Assembly (NCBI GenBank): GCA_051027215.1
Contig: JBPCXR010000173.1
Span: 1-16,684 of the forward strand
Direction: 5' to 3'
Source: CALHVX01 sp051027215
Lineage (GTDB): Bacteria > Pseudomonadota > Gammaproteobacteria > Pseudomonadales > Azotimanducaceae
Length of the DNA stretch: 16,684 nt
This document shows positions 1-8,832 of this stretch, piece by piece. Position 1 is the stretch's first letter. Every line of letters begins with the position of its first letter. The notes under the pieces were generated by a model that was not told where the DNA came from, made no database searches, and saw only the letters and a list, made by a program, of their open reading frames with translations. Both the position numbers and the translations under genes were made by a program.

Positions 1-295
1 AAGCCGGGGCATCGAAATACAATTGTGTTTCAAGCCAGTGCGCGATGAAGGATCCCGCGTAGGTGGCTTCACCCGCCTTCGAGCGTAACGTCATCTCGAT
101 CGTCGTTAGCGGGCAGATGACACCAGACCATGATTCGAGTACCACTACGGCGATCGCTAGCAGGTGTCCTATGCGAAACCACAGGTTTCGAATCCAAGCC
201 CAGTGGAGGAGCTTGCCGACAATGATTAGTAGTAGTCCCAGCACTACAAAAACTACGAACGCAACGTGTAACAACAACACGGCGTCTGCTGCCAT
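1..295 (-). CDS. DUF2784 family small membrane protein (3' end cut by window edge)
   Basis: The reverse strand reads 98 codons from an ATG at 295-293 to the window edge without a stop. The protein opens with a hydrophobic helix (about residues 4-27, rich in Val and Leu), then a basic turn, then a second hydrophobic helix (about 43-57). After it comes the sequence SGVICPLTTIE (57-67), then KAGEATYAGSFIAHWLE (73-89). This order of LLLH near the N-terminus, W-x-G-x-ICPLT, and AGE-x-x-YxGxFIxHxL is what I know as the DUF2784 family, small inner-membrane proteins of unknown role. Only the last few tens of residues should be missing. No strong Shine-Dalgarno sequence precedes the ATG; an in-frame GTG lies four codons upstream. 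It is divergent from the GNAT-like gene with 47 nt between start codons, so the two probably share a control region. Family assignment is from pattern memory; function is unknown. Confidence 0.8.
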   Translation of the reverse strand, partial: MAADAVLLLHVAFVVFVVLGLLLIIVGKLLHWAWIRNLWFRIGHLLAIAVVVLESWSGVICPLTTIEMTLRSKAGEATYAGSFIAHWLETQLYFDAPA

Positions 296-342
296 ACGAT
301 AGATCACGCTGTTAGGCACAAGCGATTCTCTGGGTAGTTTGA

Positions 343-1155
343 ATGGCTCCTGCAATACCGGCGAGATCGTTCGCTGGCGGGCAGATCAGAATGGCGAGGC
401 TAGCGCCAATGCTGAGCCAGGTCGAGATCTTTGCGCAGCGATTTTTTTGCAGCAGTCGACTCTATGGTCTAATTGTAGGGCCAGAAGTTTGGAGGGCAGT
501 TGCTTTGTCATTGAGGAATAACATCGATAGGCACGGATTCTTTCGTGCGGTGGTTGCTCGGATGTTGCAGGCCTTGGAGCAACACGTTGGTCTGCACATC
601 TGGTCGATCAATGTCCGGCCACTCGCGGAATCTTTTGATATTCCCCCTGAACACTCAGACAAGCTACGCATTGCCCGTCTAGACTTGGAGGAAACATTAC
701 GGGCCGCAGAACAAGATGATCTCCAGCTGAGCGCAAATTTCGTTCGCGCGGCTTTTGCGAGAGGAGATATCTGCGTTGGCGCGTTCGACCATGAACGCCT
801 GGTGGCTTACACCTGGCGCAGTACGAGTGTCGCGCCCATCACTTTAGATCTGTGGATTCGAATCGACGTTCGCCCCCAAGCTTATGGGTACAAAAGCTTT
901 GTACATCCGGGTTACCGCGGCCGTAGACTCAACGATTCTGTTGGACGGTACTGCGACCCACTGCTGTTTCAGATGGGTATCAAACACAGAATCGCCTACA
1001 TTGATCTGCACAACCTTTCATCGATTCGGGGTACGTTCCGAGACCCGAAAACGCAGCGAATCGGTTACGCTGGGTACCGTAAGCGCGATTCAAACTATTG
1101 GACCTTTCGAACCAAAGGCGTACGCGACTATCTTTCCTTCGAGGTCCGCACTTAG
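343..1155 (+). CDS. GNAT-like acyltransferase domain protein
   Basis: An open frame of 270 residues. The C-terminal half looks like a GNAT (Gcn5-related N-acetyltransferase) fold. Residues 130-160 give a helix and then the strand/turn pattern GDICVGAFDHERLVAYTW. Residues 184-201 (KSFVHPGYRGRRLNDSVG) resemble the acetyl-CoA-binding motif A, in which a hydrophobic strand is followed by P-x-YRGRG. Here the second and third glycines are Arg and Leu, so the pyrophosphate loop is degenerate. Residues 213-228 (IKHRIAYIDLHNLSSI) fit the following strand and helix. The N-terminal about 110 residues resemble nothing I recognise. The start is uncertain: the ATG at 343 has only a weak GGGTAG upstream, while the ATG codons at 391 and 412 are alternatives, the last with GCGAGG upstream. 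The TAG stop shares two bases with the TAA stop of the convergent gene. Substrate unknown. Confidence 0.65.
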   Translation: MAPAIPARSFAGGQIRMARLAPMLSQVEIFAQRFFCSSRLYGLIVGPEVWRAVALSLRNNIDRHGFFRAVVARMLQALEQHVGLHIWSINVRPLAESFDIPPEHSDKLRIARLDLEETLRAAEQDDLQLSANFVRAAFARGDICVGAFDHERLVAYTWRSTSVAPITLDLWIRIDVRPQAYGYKSFVHPGYRGRRLNDSVGRYCDPLLFQMGIKHRIAYIDLHNLSSIRGTFRDPKTQRIGYAGYRKRDSNYWTFRTKGVRDYLSFEVRT

Positions 1156-1736
1156 TTCGTTGCCGCCCGTCGATAGTAATACTGCTTGGGCGACTCGGCG
1201 GCTTGTTGTTTCGCAATGGCCTCCGCTGATTCTGCTCGCTCTCGAATTTGTGCCCCTGTTATCGAGCCGCCGAGTTGCTGCGCGATTCGCTCATAGATCT
1301 CGCTGCGCACGTTTTCGCAGTAGTCGCTGTAGCAATCCTGCTGTGAGGGGTAGATCAACGTGCAGCCGTTACTCTGTACGAGCACCGTCTCGGTTGCACC
1401 GGTGTCGTCCGCCAACTCGAGCGTGTAGTTCTGATCGCTGCCGCCAATGAGCCGGTAGCGGCGCTCGATCGGCCCGACATTAGGGATGTCCAGCGTTGTG
1501 GTTTCACCGGAGATGGTCAGAATCGCGACGTGGTCGGCCTGAGCGCTATCGTGGCCTTTGAACGTCAGTTCTACATCGACGCCCCAAATGCCTTCGATGC
1601 CGGGGGCAGTATTTGCATCGCAATCGGCGAATCCCGGAAATGCGGGGGTTGCCGATAAATCCACCTCATTCGCCAATGTTGCTGCACTCAACCAACCACT
1701 CAGCGCCAGGAAAATTGCTCTGCAGCCTACTTGCAT
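1152..1736 (-). CDS. Exported protein of unknown function
   Basis: A 194-residue protein. The ATG at 1736 is chosen over an upstream in-frame TTG at 1787 because GGGGGA sits 4 nt before it and because it starts a clean Sec signal peptide: a short polar N-region, a hydrophobic core at about residues 7-15, and a likely signal peptidase I cut after TLA (20-22). The mature part begins NEVDLSATP and carries four or more cysteines (CDAN near the start, GCTLIYP, DCYSDYC), suggesting periplasmic disulfides. The middle (about 45-115) alternates like beta strands (GIWGVDVELTFKG, VAILTISG, YTLELADD). The C-terminal about 60 residues are helical, charged, and end in a Tyr/Arg-rich tail. I do not recognise the family. 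It converges with the GNAT-like gene with a 4-nt overlap at the stops. Confidence 0.7.
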   Translation of the reverse strand: MQVGCRAIFLALSGWLSAATLANEVDLSATPAFPGFADCDANTAPGIEGIWGVDVELTFKGHDSAQADHVAILTISGETTTLDIPNVGPIERRYRLIGGSDQNYTLELADDTGATETVLVQSNGCTLIYPSQQDCYSDYCENVRSEIYERIAQQLGGSITGAQIRERAESAEAIAKQQAAESPKQYYYRRAATN

Positions 1737-1783
1737 GGCTTCCCCCGTGATCCGGCACTCAATTTGGCTCAGAGGCCGCTGAT

Positions 1784-1811
1784 ACAATATGTAACAAATT
1801 GGTCATGCCAA
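1784..1811 (-). promoter_or_regulatory. Putative sigma-70 promoter for the exported-protein gene
   Basis: On the minus strand, TTGGCA (1811-1806; five of six consensus bases) is followed after 16 nt by TATTGT (1789-1784; four of six). A start of transcription near 1777 would give a leader of about 40 nt before the ATG at 1736. Pattern match only. Confidence 0.35.
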
Positions 1812-1923
1812 GTTGCACATTGGCTCCCCAGCCGTTGCTAGTATGCGCGCGCCCTGGAGCACCGTGATCCTGGGTCATCGAATTTTTGTCACGCTAACCC
1901 AATTTTGGCACCGCTTTAGTCAC

Positions 1924-2844
1924 ATGGCCTTGTATCAGCGTACAGTCAAGAATGCCATCCGCGCCACCGGCGTGGGGCTGCATAGCGGCGAGAAAGTCTA
2001 TGTCACCCTGCGACCTGCGCCGGTAAACACCGGCATTCAGTTCCTGCGAACGGATCTAGACAACGGCGTGCTGATTCCTGCTCGAGCCGAGAACGTTAGC
2101 GATACCACCATGGCAACCACTTTGGTGCAGAACGACAGTTCAATCTCCACGGTCGAGCATCTCATGTCGGCGCTAGCGGGCCTTGGAGTCGACAACCTCA
2201 TCGTAGAGGTGAGCGCGCCGGAACTGCCGATTATGGATGGCAGCGCTGCACCCTTTGTTTTTTTGCTGCAGTCCGCGGGTTTTGCCGAGCAGGAAGCGCT
2301 GAAGAAGTTCATCCGTATTAAGGAAACGGTTAGCGTTGCTGACGGCGACGTCACCGTCATGCTCAAACCCTACGATGGCTTTCGACTGGAATACACGCTG
2401 CTTTACGACCATCCGGTGTTTAAACGCCACTGTTCTCGCAGCGTCGTGGAGTTTTCCACCACGGCCTACGTACGGGAAATTAGCCGTGCACGAACCTTTG
2501 GCTTTCTAGCCGATTACGAAAAACTGCGCTCCATGGACCTGGCTCGTGGTGGCAGTCTGGACAACGCGGTAGTTGTCGACGACTACGAGATCCTCAACGA
2601 TGAGGGTCTGCGACTCGAAGATGAGTTCGTCAAACACAAGATTCTGGATGCCATCGGCGATCTGTATCTGCTGGGCTACCCTTTGATCGGCACCTTCGCT
2701 GGGCACAAATCTGGCCATGGGCCCAACAACCAGCTGTTGCGGCGCTTGTTGGCCCATCCCGAGGCCTATGAAATTGTCACCTTCCAGGACGACAGCCAGG
2801 CGCCTAGCGGCTACGGACTGCCGGACCTGGCAGCCATTGCCTGA
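1924..2844 (+). CDS. lpxC: UDP-3-O-acyl-N-acetylglucosamine deacetylase LpxC
   Basis: LpxC is the zinc-dependent deacetylase that catalyses the committed step of lipid A synthesis, in the cytoplasm. The 306-residue product matches the family end to end. ISTVEH places E78 and H79, FVKHKILDAIGD places H238 and D242, and KSGH places H265. These equal the zinc ligands and catalytic residues of the E. coli enzyme, at identical numbering. IMDGSAAPFVF and SRARTFGF are also typical. The ATG at 1924 (MALYQRTVKN) is chosen because it aligns with known N-termini, although no convincing Shine-Dalgarno sequence precedes it; the frame stays open upstream to 1813 but that part has no homologous counterpart. 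One small oddity is KSGHGPNN where most relatives have KSGHALNN. In many gammaproteobacteria lpxC follows ftsZ; here the upstream neighbour is an unrelated exported protein on the other strand, so lpxC must have its own promoter within 1737-1923, where I found no clear one. Confidence 0.97.
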   Translation: MALYQRTVKNAIRATGVGLHSGEKVYVTLRPAPVNTGIQFLRTDLDNGVLIPARAENVSDTTMATTLVQNDSSISTVEHLMSALAGLGVDNLIVEVSAPELPIMDGSAAPFVFLLQSAGFAEQEALKKFIRIKETVSVADGDVTVMLKPYDGFRLEYTLLYDHPVFKRHCSRSVVEFSTTAYVREISRARTFGFLADYEKLRSMDLARGGSLDNAVVVDDYEILNDEGLRLEDEFVKHKILDAIGDLYLLGYPLIGTFAGHKSGHGPNNQLLRRLLAHPEAYEIVTFQDDSQAPSGYGLPDLAAIA

Positions 2845-2859
2845 ACAGGTGATGAAACC

Positions 2860-2877
2860 AGCCCGCTGATCCGGGCT
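2860..2877. terminator. Small hairpin between convergent lpxC and dciA
   Basis: AGCCCG (2860-2865) and CGGGCT (2872-2877) form a perfect 6-bp stem with a 6-nt loop, 15 nt after the lpxC stop. Neither strand has a proper U-tract after it, so it is at best a weak or Rho-assisted terminator. The remainder of 2845-2990 shows nothing else. Confidence 0.3.
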
Positions 2878-2990
2878 AAATCTGTGCGCCAAATCACAGT
2901 TTGAACAGCGATTCGGGTTCAATCGGGGCTCATCTCGGACACTCAGTTGCACTTCAGGCACACTGCTCCCAAGTCAGCATAGGATTCGCC

Positions 2991-3320
2991 CTAGGGCGTC
3001 TCGAAGTCGTGCGACTGGTGTTCAGCAACGCGAATCTTCATCTGGGTGGCTTGAGCAAAATGACCTAGATTCCGCAGCTGCGGAAGCAGCTCGGGGCGCA
3101 TAAAGCGTAGCCGGGTGGCAATAGAAGCGTTGCGGCAGACGACTGTCAGCTCTGTTCCGCGGATATCCGTCACTTTGACGCCGCGACCCAGAGTAGGCGG
3201 TAGTAATGCCTGTAGTTCCGCCGTCCAGGCTTCCTGATCCGATGCTTTATCGAGTAGTTTTTGCAGCGGAGTGAAGCGCCTGTGGCCTTCTGTCAAGAGA
3301 TCGTCTATCTTTCGCGTCAT
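2991..3320 (-). CDS. dciA: DciA-type (DUF721) replicative helicase loader
   Basis: A 109-residue basic protein of the DUF721 family, to which DciA belongs; DciA loads the replicative helicase DnaB in bacteria that lack DnaC or DnaI. Seen here: an N-terminal region with LLTEGHRRFTPLQKLL, a central helix with W-x-x-LQALLP, then the family's strand core (VKVTDIRGTELTVVCRNASI) and a basic helix (ATRLRFMRPELLPQL). The position between lpxC and secA is the usual place for this gene in Pseudomonas-like genomes, which supports the call. The ATG at 3320 has AGGA 8 nt upstream. It is convergent with lpxC and divergent from the M23 peptidase gene. The family is clear from core and context, although its sequences are short and divergent. 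Confidence 0.85.
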   Translation of the reverse strand: MTRKIDDLLTEGHRRFTPLQKLLDKASDQEAWTAELQALLPPTLGRGVKVTDIRGTELTVVCRNASIATRLRFMRPELLPQLRNLGHFAQATQMKIRVAEHQSHDFETP

Positions 3321-3534
3321 TGTGGGCGTCCTGCTGGACTTTGCAGAACATTCTGCTTATATCTACAGAGAGTCTGCACCGAGGTCGGTGCCTTACACTG
3401 GGTCATCATAAGAGTCAGCGGTGAGCGTTCACAAGGTGGACGAGCACTAGCAGACCAGCGCATGCTGCGTTCTGGGCGATCAGTACGCATGTGGCGCAGA
3501 CCACAAATTACGAAAACTGGCTGCCAATGGTTCT

Positions 3535-3540
3535 GGGGGA
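3535..3540 (+). promoter_or_regulatory. Ribosome binding site that fixes the M23 gene start
   Basis: GGGGGA lies 7 nt before the GTG at 3548. Upstream alternatives, the GTG at 3491 and the ATG at 3527, lack a comparable site, and the protein they would add has no counterpart in relatives as I know them. Confidence 0.6.
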
Positions 3541-3547
3541 TCAAACG

Positions 3548-4468
3548 GTGAAGCTCATAGTGCTGAAAGACGGCGGAGTGGCACACTCTGTCCGCGTATC
3601 GGCCGCCCGGCTCAGTCTGGGTGGAGCGTTCGCTGCTGCGGTATTGCTGGGCAGCGCCACGTTTGGCTATCGCCTTGCTGGCGACACCAGCGATCGCGAT
3701 CAAGAAGTCGCCGCGCAAGTCTCCCAGTGGCAAGGGCAGATCGCCAACCATCAGCAAGAGCTGGAAACCATTAGCCAAGATGCCCAGGCCACCAGCGAAG
3801 CGGTGGGTCGGCAGCTAGCGCGAATGCAGGCCAGGCTGCTGCGCATGGAGGCCATTGGTTCTCGGGTCGTAGAGATCGCTGACCTAGACTCTGAAGAATT
3901 CAATTTTGTCGAACAGGCTCCTCAGGGTGGTCCGGTGGGTCGCCAGGTGGTGGTGCCGTTGCAGAACCTGCAAACCGATCTGGACACCCTAAGCATGCGT
4001 CTTGCGACTCGCGAGCGGGAGCTAGGTATGCTTGAGTCCCTGCTGACAGACAATGAGTACCGGCGCGACGTAGCCGTCGAAGGCCGCCCGATTACTTGGG
4101 GTTGGCTATCTTCTAACTTCGGCAATCGGGTCGACCCCATCAGTGGCAAGAAGGGCTGGCATGCTGGTGTGGATTTCGCGGGTAAAGACGGCTCTGACGT
4201 AATTGCAGTAGCCAGCGGCGTGGTGACCTTCTCTGGCAAGCGTTCGGGCTACGGCAAACTGGTCGAAATCAATCACGGCGACGGCTATCGCACGCGCTAC
4301 GCTCACCACAAAGAACTCAAAGTCGTGAGTGGCGACATCGTCAAGAAAGGTCAGGTGATCGGCCTCATGGGTAGCTCAGGTCGCTCCACCGGCCCCCACG
4401 TGCATTTTGAAGTACTCAAGAACGGTAAGCACGTGAATCCGGCGAAGTACGTCGCCACGCGAAAGTAG
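3548..4468 (+). CDS. Membrane-anchored M23 family peptidoglycan endopeptidase
   Basis: 306 residues from a GTG start. An N-terminal basic stretch is followed by one membrane helix (about 22-40), then a coiled-coil-rich periplasmic stalk (about 50-175, with Gln/Glu heptads and a second coiled segment near 137-168). A LytM/M23 domain occupies about 185-300. Zinc ligands and catalytic residues are visible: H205 and D209 in WHAGVDFAG, H253 in RYAHH, and H284/H286 in GPHVHFEV, preceded by the GRSTGP loop. All are intact, so this should be an active endopeptidase rather than an EnvC/NlpD-like degenerate activator. The combination of TM helix, coiled coil and M23 at this place before secA is conserved in Pseudomonas-type genomes. 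Likely role: cleavage of peptide crosslinks in peptidoglycan. It has its own promoter region (3321-3547) shared with divergent dciA. A long palindrome begins 22 nt after its stop. Confidence 0.92.
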   Translation: MKLIVLKDGGVAHSVRVSAARLSLGGAFAAAVLLGSATFGYRLAGDTSDRDQEVAAQVSQWQGQIANHQQELETISQDAQATSEAVGRQLARMQARLLRMEAIGSRVVEIADLDSEEFNFVEQAPQGGPVGRQVVVPLQNLQTDLDTLSMRLATRERELGMLESLLTDNEYRRDVAVEGRPITWGWLSSNFGNRVDPISGKKGWHAGVDFAGKDGSDVIAVASGVVTFSGKRSGYGKLVEINHGDGYRTRYAHHKELKVVSGDIVKKGQVIGLMGSSGRSTGPHVHFEVLKNGKHVNPAKYVATRK

Positions 4469-4490
4469 GTTTGGGTTGCTAGAGGTCGGC

Positions 4491-4560
4491 TGACGGGTTT
4501 TGCCCCTTCAGCGCCCTCCGCTTCGCGGTTTGACGGTTGCCGAAGAGGCAAAACCCGTCA
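4491..4560 (+). repeat. Long palindrome P1: 19-bp arms around a shared hairpin core
   Basis: The left arm 4491-4509 (TGACGGGTTTTGCCCCTTC) pairs with 4542-4560, 18 of 19 positions, with a single C-A mismatch (4505/4546). The enclosed 32 nt contain GCCCT (4513-4517), a small hairpin CCGC-TTC-GCGG (4518-4528) and TTTGACGGTTG (4529-4539). The same core occurs in inverted orientation in the palindrome at 4724-4811. There is no U-tract on either side, so a simple intrinsic terminator is not the best reading, although it may end or stabilise the M23 transcript. Confidence 0.85.
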
Positions 4561-4723
4561 CCCGCCCGCGCCTATCCCAACTCTATTTGTCTGAGTTGTG
4601 AACTGTAACTTCTCCACCTTCGAATAGCTGTGCCCTTCTCATAGCATAGCGATTTCATAGCAGAACATTCAGCTCGCTCCAGCCGCCATCCGCACAGGGT
4701 GTTTGTGGTGCGAGGTTGGTTGG

Positions 4724-4811
4724 GCAGAGCGCGGTGAGGCATGGCCCTCGCGCAACCGTCAAAGCCGCTCCGCGGCAGGGCGCGCGAGGGCCATGCCTCA
4801 CCGCGCTCTGC
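4724..4811 (-). repeat. Long palindrome P2: perfect 30-bp arms around the same core, inverted
   Basis: The arm 4724-4753 is the exact reverse complement of 4782-4811 (30 of 30). The 28-nt loop (4754-4781), read on the minus strand and extended by one base (4753), is GCCCT, then a hairpin GCCGC-GGA-GCGGC, then TTTGACGGTTG. Relative to P1 the hairpin has gained one base on each side, G on the left and C on the right, which pair with each other; this is compensatory change in a conserved stem. The 30-bp arms have no resemblance to the 19-bp arms of P1. The element ends about 70 nt before the secA start codon. Confidence 0.88.
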
Positions 4812-4821
4812 GACCCACACC

Positions 4822-4851
4822 CTCACAACTCACTTCCCCTTACGCTATTAT
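4822..4851 (+). promoter_or_regulatory. Putative secA promoter
   Basis: CTCACA (4822-4827; four of six consensus bases), 18 nt, then TATTAT (4846-4851; five of six). Transcription would start near 4858, giving a leader of about 25 nt that lacks a good Shine-Dalgarno sequence. The promoter lies just outside the second palindrome. Pattern match only. Confidence 0.3.
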
Positions 4852-4882
4852 TGCGCCCGTTTTAAAACACCGGCCTTACCGA

Positions 4883-7614
<2,732 letters not shown>

Positions 7615-7615
<1 letters not shown>

Positions 7616-8832
7616 TGGCGGTAAACTGTCCGCAACCGGCAGAGCTGCTGCCGGTCCGGGGCATTCGCATCGCAACTATGGCTGCGGCGATCAAGTCCAC
7701 TGAGCGGGACGATCTGGCGGTGCTACTGCTGTCAGCGGAGGCAAAAGTCAGCGGCGTATTTACCCGCAGTCATTTCAAGGCTGCTCCGGTCCAGCTCTGT
7801 GAGCAGTATCTCGGCGCGGGAGAGCCCGTGGGAGCTCTGGTAATAAACAGCGGTAACGCCAATGCGGCTACCGGCGAGCCTGGATTAAGCGACGCCCGCG
7901 AGATCTGCGATGCCGTTGCACAGCGCTTTGCCGTCGCCGGTGCGGTGTTACCTTTTTCTACCGGCGTCATCGGCGAGCGGCTTCCGGTTGCCAAGATAAC
8001 CGAGGCCTTGGCGAGCGGTGACGCACAAGAATCTGCGGCTGCCTGGCTGGCAGCGGCGCGGGCCATTATGACCACAGATACGGTGCCCAAAGCAGTATCG
8101 GCAATGCTTACGGTGGCGGGGGAGCCAGTAAACATCACCGGTATCGCCAAAGGTTCCGGCATGATTCGACCGGACATGGCGACCATGCTCAGTTACTTAG
8201 CCTGTGATGCCAAAATTGCGCAACCGTTGTTGGATCGCCTTTGCGCGCAGTTGGCAGACGCCAGCTTCAATCGAATCACCGTGGACGGCGATACATCGAC
8301 CAACGATTCGTTCGTGTTGTTGGCGACTGGTCAAGCAGACCATGCTGAGATCAACTCGGTTACAGACGCCGGCTATGAGGCGCTGGCTGCTGGGTTGCAG
8401 TCGGTGGCCGAAGAGCTTGCCCAACGCATCGTCCGCGATGCCGAGGGCGCGACGAAATTTGTGACCATCAGCACCAAAGGTGGGCGTAGCACCGAGGATT
8501 GTCTTGCAGTGTGCTACACCATCGCCGAATCGCCCCTGGTCAAAACAGCGCTGTTCGCAGCGGATGCTAATTGGGGAAGGCTATGTATGGCCATTGGCAG
8601 GGCTAAAGCCACCGTAGACGCCAGTAAAGTGAGTCTACACATTGGTGATCACTGCATTGCCCGCAATGGCCTGATGGACGACGCCTACGATGAAGCCATC
8701 GCCACCGCCATCATGCAGCAAGATGAAATCGCGATAACCTGCGATCTGGGTTTGGGCGCTGCGCAAGAAACCGTGTGGACCTGCGACCTGTCGTATGACT
8801 ATGTGCGCATCAACGCGGAATATCGAACTTAA
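7615..8832 (+). CDS. argJ: Bifunctional glutamate N-acetyltransferase / amino-acid acetyltransferase ArgJ
   Basis: ArgJ transfers the acetyl group from N-acetylornithine to glutamate, making the arginine pathway cyclic; bifunctional forms also use acetyl-CoA. The 405-residue precursor has the self-cleavage site at residues 189-190, in PDMATMLSYLACDAK. Cleavage before T190 creates the alpha and beta chains and the nucleophile. Also visible are the oxyanion-hole segment STGVIGERLP (115-124), VDGDTSTND, KFVTI, and FAADANWGR, all ArgJ hallmarks. It starts on the last base of the secA stop, with AAGG in the secA tail as ribosome binding site. Its TAA stop overlaps the stop of the convergent GDPD gene by three bases. 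The secA-argJ order is known from Pseudomonas. Sequence alone does not settle whether it is mono- or bifunctional. Confidence 0.97.

Larger units (their letters stand above)
4469..4882. other. 414-nt gap between the M23 peptidase gene and secA
   Basis: The gap contains two long palindromes (4491-4560 and 4724-4811, annotated separately) and a possible secA promoter. The 163 nt between the palindromes (4561-4723) show no gene, terminator or tRNA. Frames that cross the second palindrome on both strands are artefacts of its symmetry. No secM-like arrest peptide gene is present upstream of secA. Confidence 0.7.

Noticed and set aside
63..302. 79-codon plus-strand frame at the left edge
   Set aside because: It is antisense to the DUF2784 gene, whose reverse-strand translation carries a recognisable family signature.
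884..1450. 188-codon plus-strand frame overlapping the GNAT-like and exported-protein genes
   Set aside because: It is out of frame with two better-supported genes and its composition (Arg/Ser/Cys rich) is typical of a shadow frame.
1783..1788. TACAAT on the plus strand as a -10 box for lpxC
   Set aside because: No acceptable -35 hexamer at 16-18 nt upstream, so I do not call it as the lpxC promoter.
2506..2961. 151-codon minus-strand frame inside lpxC
   Set aside because: Antisense to a fully conserved lpxC; no start signal and no family features.
4572..4826. Minus-strand 84-codon frame between the M23 gene and secA
   Set aside because: Its similarity to the plus-strand frame comes only from the symmetry of P2; no ribosome binding site and no family resemblance.
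4703..4882. 60-residue N-terminal extension of SecA
   Set aside because: It runs through palindrome P2 and has no counterpart in SecA proteins; the ATG at 4883 aligns with known N-termini.
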